The notes: generated by a model not told the origin, from the letters alone. A stretch of DNA of 12,635 nucleotides from an uncultured Eubacteriales bacterium (GCA_905193725.1 CAJJPW010000036.1:1-12635); one strand, 5' to 3'; counted from the first letter of the stretch, positions 1 through 6,956 are shown. Numbers and translations are program-made.

Positions 1-70
1 GTTTGTATTGATTTCTATTCGTATCTATCGTAATTTTAAGGCATGACTACCTACATTTTTATAAATAGAT

Positions 71-90
71 AGAATAGGAAAATCTATTCT
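71..90. repeat. Short inverted repeat beside the large palindrome
   Basis: AGAATAG at 71-77 is matched by its reverse complement CTATTCT at 84-90, around a 6-nt spacer. The right arm overlaps the 28-bp palindrome by three bases, so the two cannot both form as hairpins. No T-run follows, so it is not a terminator. It may be part of a regulator-binding region; no function can be assigned. Confidence 0.4.
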
Positions 91-115
91 TTGTAAAGGT
101 ATACCTTTACAAAGA
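88..115. promoter_or_regulatory. Perfect 28-bp palindrome, candidate operator
   Basis: Bases 88-115 read the same on both strands, centred on GTATAC at 99-104, with arms TCTTTGTAAAG and CTTTACAAAGA. There is no unpaired loop and no T-run after it. That favours a DNA site for a dimeric or tetrameric regulator over a terminator. The TTTGTA/TACAAA outer half-sites recall operators of GntR- or LacI-type sugar regulators, but the family is inference. The site is about 360 bp upstream of the sugar ABC operon, so it could also serve a gene left of the window. Confidence 0.5.
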
Positions 116-166
116 TGGAAAAAACATACTAATTTATATAAAATCATGTCAAATTTACCCGAAATT

Positions 167-188
167 ACCCACTAATGGGTGTTTTTTT
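167..188 (+). terminator. Weak rho-independent terminator for a gene upstream of the window
   Basis: ACCCA (167-171) pairs with TGGGT (176-180) around a 4-nt loop and is followed by G and seven T residues (182-188). The stem is only five base pairs, so it is weak. The position would suit the 3' end of a + strand gene to the left, although no coding sequence is visible before it. Confidence 0.4.
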
Positions 189-209
189 ATGCTCTTTTTT
201 CCCTTTGAG

Positions 210-221
210 AAAGTATACTTT
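210..221. promoter_or_regulatory. Second palindrome sharing the core of the 88-115 palindrome
   Basis: AAAGTATACTTT at 210-221 is a perfect 12-bp palindrome centred on GTATAC. The large palindrome has the related core AAAGGTATACCTTT at 95-108. The two centres are 114 bp apart, which would allow one regulator to hold both sites with a DNA loop; this is inference. The element also contains TATACT (214-219), a possible -10 box with no good -35 partner. Confidence 0.3.
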
Positions 222-293
222 TTCCGTCAAATATAGAACTACAAACATATTTAGTAAAACCAAAGCGATGGTATTCATGGAGGTTAGGATCAT

Positions 294-353
294 ATGTCAG
301 CACATCAAGCTGAAAAAAGAGAAGAGATGCAAAAAATGGCATGCCTTTTGTAA
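294..353 (+). CDS. Possible 19-codon leader peptide or decayed gene start
   Basis: An ATG at 294 stands 10 nt after GGAGG (279-283) and opens a frame of 19 codons (begins MSAHQAEKREEMQ) that stops with TAA at 351-353. The same frame then stays open for another 20 codons to a TAA at 414-416. It could therefore be a leader peptide, a remnant of a longer gene broken by a nonsense change, or chance. The charged, helix-like composition is compatible with real coding, but I recognise no family. It lies about 120 bp before the ABC ATPase gene on the same strand. Confidence 0.2.
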   Translation: MSAHQAEKREEMQKMACLL

Positions 354-473
354 AATCTCTTGGCCGATGTACATGTGATAGAGCGATGGATTTGCGCTGC
401 GAAGGCGAGAATATAACTTTATTAAAATTCAGCATTTAGCAAGAATTTGAGAGAAAAAGGAGGGAAAAATGTG

Positions 474-1973
474 ATGCAGGAAATGCAAAGTCTAGTAGAA
501 ATGCACGGCATTTCTAAGAGCTTTGGAGGCGTAAAAGCCCTGCAAGATGTCCATTTTGATCTAAAACCCGGAGAGATTCACGCGTTAATGGGCGAAAACG
601 GAGCGGGAAAATCGACTCTCATTAAAATACTTTCCGGCGCTTATACCAAAGATAGTGGGACGATCAAAATTAATGGCAAAGAACTGGAGATAAACGATAC
701 CAAAGTGGCAAAACAACAGGGGATATCGGTGATCTATCAGGAGTTTGCGCTGGCAAAGGACTTGACAGTTGCCGAAAACATATACATCGACCACATGGGA
801 ATGGGCAAAAACATCATCAATTGGAAGGTATTGAGGAGAAAGACGAGGGAACTGCTGGATCAGTTGGGTTTTTCTATCATCAATGAAAATGCCCGGGTAG
901 GAGATCTGCCTGTGGCGTTTCAACAGGTGGTGGAAATCTGTAAATCACTTTCACGGCAGACAAAGATCATGGTTTTGGATGAACCAACTGCCGTGCTCAC
1001 CACCAATGAGGTGGAAAAGCTCTTTGAGCTCATCCTCAACCTGAAAAAACAGGGTGTGGGCATTATCTATGTGTCCCATAGATTAGAGGAGATCTTCCGC
1101 ATATCCGATCGAATTACCGTGTTTAAGGATGGCACTTATGTGGATACTGTGCAAACAGCACAGACAAACGAGCATCAATTGGTCAATATGATGATTGGCC
1201 GGGAAATTGAAGATTACTTCCCAAAGCGCAATGCGAAAATTGGGGATGTAATATTCGAAGTGAAAAACATAAAAAGCGGCAACGCTGTAAAGGACGTTTC
1301 CTTCCAAGTTCGCGCTGGGGAAGTCCTTGGGCTGAGTGGCCTGGTAGGTGCTGGGCGAACTGAGACGGCAAGAGCGATATTCGGAGCAGACAAAAAAGAT
1401 GGGGGCGAAGTGTACCTTAAAGGGAAAAAGCTCAGCATTCATACGCCCAAAGAAGCAGTAAAACAGCACATTGGCTTCTTGCTGGAAGATAGAAAAAATC
1501 AAGGGGTCTTGCTGGAGCAATCGGGGAGAGTTAACATCACCATGGCGTCTTTGAAAGATTACACCAAGGCGCTGGGCATCATTGATAAAAAGGCGGAAAA
1601 GGAAAAAGTTCAGTCATTGATCGATGCCTTGCACATCAAGATAGATGGGCAAGATGCTCTGGTCAATTCCCTTTCAGGCGGTAACCAGCAAAAGGTCTCT
1701 TTTGCCAAATGGATTGCCAGCGACCCAGAGGTTTTGATCCTAGACGAGCCAACTCGTGGTGTGGACGTGGGCGCAAAGATAGAGATTTACAATATCATCA
1801 ACCATCTGGCAGAGGAAGGCAAAGCCATTGTAATGATTTCCTCCGAAATGGCGGAAATCATCGGCATGTGTGATAGATCGCTAGTCATGAGAGAAGGCGT
1901 GGTAATGGGAGAGCTCAGCAGAGACGAGCTGACAGAAGAAAATCTAATAAAACTTTCAATGGGAGTAATGTAA
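474..1973 (+). CDS. Sugar ABC transporter, duplicated ATP-binding subunit (RbsA/MglA type)
   Basis: This is the ATP-hydrolysing subunit of a CUT2-type monosaccharide or polyol importer, about 499 residues with two nucleotide-binding domains. Domain 1 has Walker A GENGAGKST (40-48), a weak signature LPVAFQQ (145-151), Walker B MVLDEPT (166-172) and the switch histidine in YVSHR. Domain 2 has the family's degenerate Walker A GLVGAGRTE without lysine (289-297), a canonical signature LSGGNQQ (400-406) and Walker B LILDEPTRGVDVG (from 421). This pairing, with one degraded site per domain, is normal for RbsA-like proteins. I chose ATG 474 because AAGGAGGG (457-464) sits at good distance; GTG 471 is possible, while the TTG at 447 lies upstream of that ribosome site. 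The permease gene follows after 2 bp. The substrate cannot be read from the ATPase. Confidence 0.93.
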   Translation: MQEMQSLVEMHGISKSFGGVKALQDVHFDLKPGEIHALMGENGAGKSTLIKILSGAYTKDSGTIKINGKELEINDTKVAKQQGISVIYQEFALAKDLTVAENIYIDHMGMGKNIINWKVLRRKTRELLDQLGFSIINENARVGDLPVAFQQVVEICKSLSRQTKIMVLDEPTAVLTTNEVEKLFELILNLKKQGVGIIYVSHRLEEIFRISDRITVFKDGTYVDTVQTAQTNEHQLVNMMIGREIEDYFPKRNAKIGDVIFEVKNIKSGNAVKDVSFQVRAGEVLGLSGLVGAGRTETARAIFGADKKDGGEVYLKGKKLSIHTPKEAVKQHIGFLLEDRKNQGVLLEQSGRVNITMASLKDYTKALGIIDKKAEKEKVQSLIDALHIKIDGQDALVNSLSGGNQQKVSFAKWIASDPEVLILDEPTRGVDVGAKIEIYNIINHLAEEGKAIVMISSEMAEIIGMCDRSLVMREGVVMGELSRDELTEENLIKLSMGVM

Positions 1974-1975
1974 AC

Positions 1976-2971
1976 ATGAATACGCAGACACAAAATGTAA
2001 AGAAAATAAAGCCGGGACAATTTATTTTGAAGTACAATGCGGTTGTGATTCTCATCGTGTTAATTGCAGTATCCGCAATATTATCCCCAGCATTTTTGAC
2101 ATCACAAAATATCTTTAATTTATTGAGGCAAAACGCACCGTTGGCCATTATGTCTATGGGTATGTTGTACGTCATTTTAACGGGCGGCATCGACCTCTCA
2201 GTGGGCATGGTGGCAGGCGCCAGCGGGATGCTCTTTACAGTTGCCATGGCCTATTGGGGCCTCAACTCCATCTTCGGCCTCATCATCAGCATTCTCATCA
2301 CCATCGCCTTTGGGTGTATCATCGGGGCGATCAGTGGCGGGCTGGTGGCAAAACTCAGGATGGCGCCGTTTATTGTCACCTTGGCGTTCCAGACCATTGC
2401 CAAGGGCATTGCCTACCTGATCACCAACGGACAGCCAGAACGCTGGCCTGCAGATGTCCCTGCTACAGATTTCATGTTGGCTTTTGGCAGTGAATCCTTT
2501 TTGGGCATCCCTTGGGCCGTTTGGTTGGCAGTGGTAGTGATCGTCATATTTGCATTGGTTACTAAATTTACCACATTTGGCAGACTCACCATCGCCATCG
2601 GCTCCAACGAGGTAGCGGTCCGGCTCTCGGGTATCAACGATAAAAAATACAAATTCTGTGCCTATGTGATCAGTGGCGCCATGGGCAGCCTAGCAGCTAT
2701 TTGCCTGACTGCACGGACGGGAATGGGCGCACCCACCACAGGGGACGGCTATGAACTAGATGCCATTGCAGCGTGCGTAATCGGTGGAGCCAGCCTGATG
2801 GGCGGCAAAGGCTCAGTTGGCAAGACGGTGATTGGCGTATTGGTGTTAGCGCTGATCACCAACATTATGAATTTGCTCAGCTTGCCAGCGTATCCTCAGC
2901 AGGTTATCAAAGGTGTGGTCATCCTGGCGGCAGTGCTGCTGCAGAGCTTTGAAGGGCTCAAACGCCAGTAA
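1976..2971 (+). CDS. Sugar ABC transporter permease (RbsC type, BPD_transp_2)
   Basis: A 331-residue polytopic membrane protein forming the translocation pore of the importer with the upstream ATPase. A charged N-terminus is followed by a first membrane segment around 22-41 and several more hydrophobic segments. Family motifs include GGIDLSVG (70-77), a Gly-rich cytoplasmic loop with RMAPFIVTLAFQ, the AIGSNEVAVRLSGI segment that contacts the ATPase in this family, and the conserved stretch IGGASLMGGKGSVG near the C-terminus. Length is typical of RbsC/XylH-like permeases. The start is two bases after the ATPase stop, so translation is probably coupled; a weak GGGAG precedes it inside the end of the ATPase gene. 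A partner membrane subunit is not encoded here, so the permease probably works as a homodimer, as is usual in this class. Confidence 0.92.
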   Translation: MNTQTQNVKKIKPGQFILKYNAVVILIVLIAVSAILSPAFLTSQNIFNLLRQNAPLAIMSMGMLYVILTGGIDLSVGMVAGASGMLFTVAMAYWGLNSIFGLIISILITIAFGCIIGAISGGLVAKLRMAPFIVTLAFQTIAKGIAYLITNGQPERWPADVPATDFMLAFGSESFLGIPWAVWLAVVVIVIFALVTKFTTFGRLTIAIGSNEVAVRLSGINDKKYKFCAYVISGAMGSLAAICLTARTGMGAPTTGDGYELDAIAACVIGGASLMGGKGSVGKTVIGVLVLALITNIMNLLSLPAYPQQVIKGVVILAAVLLQSFEGLKRQ

Positions 2972-2983
2972 ACCAAGATAGAG

Positions 2984-3000
2984 TATTATGAGAAAATCCA
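2984..3000 (+). repeat. Copy 1 of a 17-nt repeat, between permease and SDR genes
   Basis: TATTATGAGAAAATCCA occurs here and, base for base, at 6957-6973. Its 12-nt core ATGAGAAAATCC occurs a third time, inverted, at 7799-7810. All three are outside genes. Here it sits just before the ribosome site (AAGGAGG, 3008-3014) of the dehydrogenase gene. Confidence 0.45.
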
Positions 3001-3021
3001 ACCAAATAAGGAGGCAGGATC

Positions 3022-3798
3022 ATGTTATTAAAGGATAAGGTGGTAGTGATTACCGGCTCGACCAGAGGCATTGGCAAGGGAATTGCCCTGTGCTGTGCAA
3101 AAGAAGGCGCTCATGTAGTGGTGAGTGGCACCAACCCCAAATTAATAGAGTCCATAGTGCCGGAGTTTAAAGAGCAGGGATACGAGATATCCGCCCGCAT
3201 ATGCGATGTGACCAAGAGAGAGGATGTAGAAAACCTCATGAAGTTCGCATATGAGACATATGGCAAGATCGACGCAGTGGTGGCCAATGCGGGTATTACC
3301 GACCCGATTAAATTTGAGGATTTGACAGAAGAGCATTGGGATACCATGTTGGACATCAACCTCAAGGGAATTTACCTCACAGATTATGCGGCTTTCCCTT
3401 ACCTAAAGAAAAACGGCGGTGGCAGAATCATCAATGTGAGCTCAGATTGCGGCGTGGAGGGCTGGCCATATATGCCCCACTACAGTGCGGCAAAATTCGG
3501 CGTGCGGGGAATGACCCAGTCGCTGGCAAAGGAGTTGGGGCCGTACCATATCAACGTCAATGCCATCTGTCCGGGCATCATAGACACGGATATTTGGGTG
3601 AGAGGAGATGCGCTGACAGTAGCCATTACCGGCGAGGAAATCGGCTCAGCCTGGAAGTCCAATGTAGACCGGATTCCCCTGGGAAGACCTGGTTACCCAG
3701 AGGACATCGGAAAAGGCGTGGTAATGCTGCTCTCTGAATATGCGGATTACATCAATGGAACCACATTGATGATCGGTGGAGGCAGCGCGGTCAACTAG
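3022..3798 (+). CDS. Short-chain dehydrogenase/reductase (SDR), probable sugar or polyol oxidoreductase
   Basis: A soluble 258-residue classical SDR. The cofactor loop is TGSTRGIG (11-18), the NAG motif is at 89-91, and the catalytic set is Ser141 (in VSSD), Tyr154 and Lys158 (YSAAK). The C-terminal part has the usual NVNAICPGIIDTDI and a GGG end. Arg15 in the cofactor loop recalls NADP(H)-preferring FabG-like enzymes, so NADP use is a guess. FabG itself is unlikely: the gene lies inside a sugar ABC operon, between permease and LUD genes, so a polyol or sugar dehydrogenase or ketose reductase is more plausible. AAGGAGG (3008-3014) stands 7 nt before ATG 3022, which fixes the start. The exact substrate is unknown. 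Confidence 0.88.
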   Translation: MLLKDKVVVITGSTRGIGKGIALCCAKEGAHVVVSGTNPKLIESIVPEFKEQGYEISARICDVTKREDVENLMKFAYETYGKIDAVVANAGITDPIKFEDLTEEHWDTMLDINLKGIYLTDYAAFPYLKKNGGGRIINVSSDCGVEGWPYMPHYSAAKFGVRGMTQSLAKELGPYHINVNAICPGIIDTDIWVRGDALTVAITGEEIGSAWKSNVDRIPLGRPGYPEDIGKGVVMLLSEYADYINGTTLMIGGGSAVN

Positions 3799-3827
3799 GA
3801 TCTAACCTGCATTCGAGGAGAACTATA

Positions 3828-4454
3828 ATGGATGATGTGATAAAAAAGACGATTGCCAATCTAAAAAGGCACCGCTTTCACGCCTATTATGCAGAGACAG
3901 GTGATGAGGCAGTAAAGAAAGTATTTGAACTCATCCCCAAAAATCAAAGCGTGGGAATTGGCGGCTCCATGACCATTAAGGGTCTGGGAATTTATGAGGA
4001 AATGCTCAAAAGAGGTTATACCGTCTATTCTCATTGGCTGGGGAAGGACGAAATGGATACGAGCCAATTTGAAAAGGAACGGACAGCAGATGTGTACCTA
4101 TGCTCTACCAATGCGCTTATGAGCAGAGGTGCGCTGGTGAACACAGATGGACTGGGCAATCGAGTGTCCTATCTGTTTCACGGCCCCAAAAGGGTGGTAG
4201 TGGTCTGCGGAAAAAACAAGATTGTGGATGGCAATTACCAAGACGCCATCGATCGCATCAAAGCAGTTGCTGCGCCAAAAAACGTACAGCGGCTGGGCTT
4301 TGAGAAAAATCCATGCTATATCACAGGGCGCTGCCACGACTGCTGCTCAGATGAGCGAATCTGCTGCGTAACTGCCATTATTGATGAGCCCACCAAATAC
4401 CCCTTTGAGCGGGAATATCACATTGTTATCGTAGACGAGGATTTGGGATTTTAA
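3828..4454 (+). CDS. LUD-domain protein (DUF162, LutC/YkgG-like)
   Basis: A soluble 208-residue protein of the LUD (lactate utilisation, DUF162) superfamily. Visible family marks are the GIGGSMTIKGLGIYEEM segment near residues 43-59, a central segment with LVNTDGLGNRVSYL, and GPKRVVVVCGKNKIV. The C-terminal part carries six cysteines in 18 residues: Cys163, 169, 172, 173, 179 and 180, in a TGRCHDCCSDERICC context. That TGxCxDCxSxxRIC pattern recurs, as I recall, in stand-alone LUD proteins of anaerobes, and could bind metal or an Fe-S cluster. LutA and LutB, its usual partners in lactate oxidation, are absent here. It sits between an SDR and a sugar-binding protein, which suggests a redox or chaperone-like role in this pathway, not simple lactate use. 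Start at ATG 3828 after CGAGGAG. Confidence 0.82.
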   Translation: MDDVIKKTIANLKRHRFHAYYAETGDEAVKKVFELIPKNQSVGIGGSMTIKGLGIYEEMLKRGYTVYSHWLGKDEMDTSQFEKERTADVYLCSTNALMSRGALVNTDGLGNRVSYLFHGPKRVVVVCGKNKIVDGNYQDAIDRIKAVAAPKNVQRLGFEKNPCYITGRCHDCCSDERICCVTAIIDEPTKYPFEREYHIVIVDEDLGF

Positions 4455-4456
4455 TA

Positions 4457-4486
4457 ATCGTGCAATTGCCCCAATGGGGCTGCGAT
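4457..4486 (+). other. Intercistronic stem-loop before the binding-protein gene
   Basis: GCCCC (4468-4472) pairs with GGGGC (4476-4480) around AAT, and ATCG (4457-4460) pairs with CGAT (4483-4486) across an internal loop. No T-run follows directly, so it is not a clear terminator. It lies two bases after the LUD stop and just before the AGGAGG of the lipoprotein gene. Such hairpins often mark processing or stability boundaries that let a binding protein be made in excess over the pore subunits; that role is inference here. Confidence 0.5.
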
Positions 4487-4510
4487 AAATAACTTTTGTA
4501 GGAGGAAATT

Positions 4511-5893
4511 ATGAAGACATCAAAAAAAGTATTGATCTTTGTACTGGTACTGGCCATGCTCAGCATGTGCTTTGCAGGATGCGCAACAGCGCCTAGCGAA
4601 GAGAGCCCTGGACAGAGCACTCCGGCAGATACGAGCAGCACAGCGCCCAGTGAAGACGTACAAGAACCCGCCGAAAACGGCGACTCTGATCTACACGAGA
4701 TCTACCAACTGGCTGCCTCTGGCGCCACAGAACTCTCTGGCATTATCAGCCCAGATACCCAGAGCAGGGCGGATGTAGATAAAGCATGGCCCATGGAAGA
4801 CGATGGAGATGGGGTGCTCACCATTGGCTGGACGGAGATCAACCAAGACAACGACTGGTTTGTAGGCGTGAGACTGGCAGCCGAGGCAAAGGCCAAGGAA
4901 TATGGGTTTGAGCTCATCTTCATGAATGCGGATAACGACGTGACCAAACAGAGCGAGCACATCGATACCTTTATCACCCAAGGCGTGGATATCATCGTGG
5001 TGGACCCAGTCAACCAGACTGGCCCCGTGCAGGATATCAACCGGGCCGTAGAGGCGGGTATTCCAGTAGTTTGCATCGGCACAGTGCCTGAAGACTGCAA
5101 GGCGCTCACCACAATTGCGTTTGCAAACTTCTTCTGTGGATGGGAAGCTGGCCTTTATATTGGCACACAGTTTGAGGCGGACGAGACCATCAATGCCACG
5201 TTAATGCCTGGAAAACTGGGCAACACTACAGCGGAGTCCCGGGTAACCGGCGCTGTTGCAGGCGTGCTGTATAGCAGAATGGAAGCCTTAGGAACGCCTT
5301 ATGCATGTGAAGAAGATGCATGGCTGGATGCATATAACATCTTTGAGTCTGTGAGAAATAGCGGCAAAGCCACATTTGACGAGGCAAAATTCAACGTAGT
5401 GGGCTATGGCGAGGGAGACTGGACCATTGAAGGCGGACTCAACGCAGCAGAGGACATCATCACAGCAAACGCTGGCAGCTTAAACCTGTTCCTGCCAGAT
5501 AACGACTTTGAAGCAGTAGGGTGCATCACCGCCATTGAAAATGCAGGGTATACCACAGATGAGATTAAAGTAGGTACCTCAGCTGACGGCACATTAGAGG
5601 GCATCAACCTGGTTGGAGAAGGCAAGCTCCTGTGCACAGGCACTATGTCCGGCCCTCAAGTTGGCGCTGGCGGAATTGAATTCATCAACGACATCGTAAA
5701 CAACGGATTCGATCCGAATGATTTACTGATTGGCTCCTTCTTTACACCCACTTGCATCACCGCTGAAAATTATACAGATTACTTAAACGACGATCCTACA
5801 GGATTTGATGGAAAATTCTATAAGACCCCCGAATGGAACGGCGTTCAAACGTATTCTGAGTGGAAAGAAGAACAGGAAGCAAGCAGTAATTAA
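4511..5893 (+). CDS. Sugar ABC transporter substrate-binding lipoprotein (RbsB-like, Peripla_BP_4)
   Basis: A 460-residue lipoprotein that should capture the substrate outside the membrane and deliver it to the importer. The N-terminus has a Lys-rich start, a hydrophobic core and lipobox FAGC with lipidated Cys24. A Ser/Pro/Glu/Thr-rich linker (about 25-57) follows, then an extra segment (about 58-100) containing ELSGIISPDTQSRADV. The binding fold starts near 101 (GVLTIGWTEINQDNDW) and shows family features such as a DNDVTKQSEHIDTFITQGVDIIVV segment and later VGTSADGTLEGI. It is much longer than typical RbsB (about 300 residues), mainly because of the N-terminal additions. Strong AGGAGG (about 4500-4505) precedes ATG 4511. 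Unusually, it is fifth in the operon, after ATPase, permease, SDR and LUD. The substrate is probably a sugar or polyol but cannot be named. Confidence 0.9.
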   Translation: MKTSKKVLIFVLVLAMLSMCFAGCATAPSEESPGQSTPADTSSTAPSEDVQEPAENGDSDLHEIYQLAASGATELSGIISPDTQSRADVDKAWPMEDDGDGVLTIGWTEINQDNDWFVGVRLAAEAKAKEYGFELIFMNADNDVTKQSEHIDTFITQGVDIIVVDPVNQTGPVQDINRAVEAGIPVVCIGTVPEDCKALTTIAFANFFCGWEAGLYIGTQFEADETINATLMPGKLGNTTAESRVTGAVAGVLYSRMEALGTPYACEEDAWLDAYNIFESVRNSGKATFDEAKFNVVGYGEGDWTIEGGLNAAEDIITANAGSLNLFLPDNDFEAVGCITAIENAGYTTDEIKVGTSADGTLEGINLVGEGKLLCTGTMSGPQVGAGGIEFINDIVNNGFDPNDLLIGSFFTPTCITAENYTDYLNDDPTGFDGKFYKTPEWNGVQTYSEWKEEQEASSN

Positions 5894-5926
5894 CGAATAA
5901 CCGATAGGTAATAAATACCTGGCAAG

Positions 5927-5956
5927 AGCCCTCCCAACCGCTCGTGGAGGGCTTTT
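5927..5956 (+). terminator. Terminator-like hairpin between binding-protein and isomerase genes
   Basis: AGCCCTCC (5927-5934) pairs perfectly with GGAGGGCT (5946-5953) around an 11-nt loop, followed by only four T residues. The stem is GC-rich, the T-run short, so partial termination is more likely than complete. It would lower expression of the isomerase gene relative to the transporter genes. Confidence 0.6.
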
Positions 5957-5960
5957 GTCC

Positions 5961-5978
5961 CTCCTGAGAAGAGAGGAG
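5961..5978 (+). other. Small inverted repeat containing an AGGAG word
   Basis: CTCCT (5961-5965) is complementary to AGGAG (5974-5978) across 8 nt. The right arm is Shine-Dalgarno-like, but the isomerase start is over 25 nt further on and has its own AAAGG. It could be a decoy or a weak regulatory fold; no function is claimed. Confidence 0.25.
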
Positions 5979-6010
5979 ATACTCTTGCTGAAAAAAGAAA
6001 GGATATGTGT

Positions 6011-6907
6011 ATGAAACTCTCTTATAATGAAGCGACGGCATCCGAGTGCTCTTCGCTGGAAGACGATTTAGTGCTCTGTGAAAAATGCGGGTTTGATTAC
6101 ATGGAGATTCGAGGAGATATGCTGCTGGACTATCTACAGGATCATTCTGTGGAAGAGCTGAAGGAATTCTTTGGCAAAAGCCATTTAAAGCCCCATGCCA
6201 TCAACGCACTTTACCTGTATGACAACATGTTCCATCCAAAAAAGGCGGATGTGCAAAGGGATAGAGCGCTCATGGCATATTTTCTAACCTGCTGTGAGGT
6301 GTCCAAACAGATTGGAAACCACTATTTTATCGTGGTGCCCCATCTTTTAGATGACGCTGACAACATCTATCTGCCCCACGACCCCAATAACCAAATGTAT
6401 CCTGCCAGCGAGGAAAAGGTCATGGAGGATTCTGTGCGCATTTTGAGAAAGCTCTCGGCCATTGCACAGCGGTATGAGATGAATTTGGCTTTTGAACCAG
6501 TGGGGAGCCTAGGCAGTGCAGTCAAGACCACAAAGCAGGCGATGGAGATCATCCGTCAGGTGGATCGAGAAAATGTGGGCATCACCCTGGATCCGTTTAA
6601 TCTGCATTTAAATGGCAAGCTCAACGATTTTTCTTGCATACGTGAAATCCCCAAAGAGAAGATATTTGCGGTGCACATCAACAACTGTGACGATTACCCC
6701 TTGGGTACGCTAGACCACTGCCACAGAAGACTGGTGGACTCTGGGGAGATCGACCTGGGGAACTATCTGGAAAGTGTAAAAGCCACTGGCTACGACGGCA
6801 TGGTTTCCATAGAGACGTTCCGCCCGGAGTACTACGAGTGGGAAGCCTCTCAGGTGATCGCAAAAGCGTATGAGACCACAAAAAAGATGGTAGAAGAGTA
6901 CTGTTGA
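6011..6907 (+). CDS. TIM-barrel sugar (phosphate) isomerase/epimerase (AP_endonuc_2 family, IolE/IolI-like)
   Basis: A soluble 298-residue TIM barrel of the xylose-isomerase-like superfamily, which includes IolE, IolI, ketose 3-epimerases, hydroxypyruvate isomerase and some C-glycoside deglycosidase subunits. The four expected metal ligands are visible: Glu162 (AFEPVG), Asp194 (TLDPFN), His222 (AVHINN) and Glu268 (SIETFRPEYY). Their spacing of 32, 28 and 46 residues fits an IolI-like site, so a divalent-metal enzyme is expected. ATG 6011 is preferred because AAAGG (5998-6002) is 8 nt upstream; an in-frame ATG at 6005 is too close. It ends the sugar operon, after a terminator-like hairpin. It most likely interconverts the sugar made or used by the SDR. 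Isomerase, 3-epimerase, dehydratase or a 3-keto-glycoside lyase are all possible. Confidence 0.87.
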   Translation: MKLSYNEATASECSSLEDDLVLCEKCGFDYMEIRGDMLLDYLQDHSVEELKEFFGKSHLKPHAINALYLYDNMFHPKKADVQRDRALMAYFLTCCEVSKQIGNHYFIVVPHLLDDADNIYLPHDPNNQMYPASEEKVMEDSVRILRKLSAIAQRYEMNLAFEPVGSLGSAVKTTKQAMEIIRQVDRENVGITLDPFNLHLNGKLNDFSCIREIPKEKIFAVHINNCDDYPLGTLDHCHRRLVDSGEIDLGNYLESVKATGYDGMVSIETFRPEYYEWEASQVIAKAYETTKKMVEEYC

Positions 6908-6924
6908 AAAGTGATTGAGTCCCT

Positions 6925-6945
6925 GAGCGACTGAGATGATCGCTC
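6925..6945 (+). other. Hairpin just upstream of the operon terminator
   Basis: GAGCGA (6925-6930) pairs with TCGCTC (6940-6945) around a 9-nt loop. The following TTCCTCT is too weak for a terminator by itself. It may help stabilise the 3' end together with the next hairpin. Confidence 0.4.
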
Positions 6946-6956
6946 TTCCTCTACAT

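Larger units (their letters stand above)
1..470. other. AT-rich non-coding region upstream of the sugar ABC operon
   Basis: No convincing protein-coding gene lies here. The stretch holds a small inverted repeat (71-90), a perfect 28-bp palindrome (88-115), a terminator-like hairpin (167-188), a second palindrome (210-221) and a 19-codon ORF with a ribosome site (294-353). Longer open frames exist on both strands (175-378 on +, 187-435 on -), but they cross the terminator-like hairpin, lack good ribosome sites and resemble no family I know. I could not find a promoter with both good -35 and -10 boxes and correct spacing. The best -10-like words are TATACT at 214-219 and TATAAC at 412-417, each with a poor -35. 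The operon promoter probably lies here but is not identified. Confidence 0.6.

Noticed and set aside
175..435. Open frames on both strands (175-378 on +, 187-435 on -)
   Set aside because: They overlap the terminator-like hairpin, have no good ribosome site and show low-complexity, unfamiliar products.
3336..3737. 133-codon open frame inside the SDR gene
   Set aside because: It is an alternative-frame shadow of a gene with full catalytic motifs; the product resembles nothing known.
3022..3798. FabG (3-oxoacyl-ACP reductase) as the name for the SDR
   Set aside because: The TGSTRGIG loop is FabG-like, but no fatty-acid genes are near and the gene lies inside a sugar transport operon.
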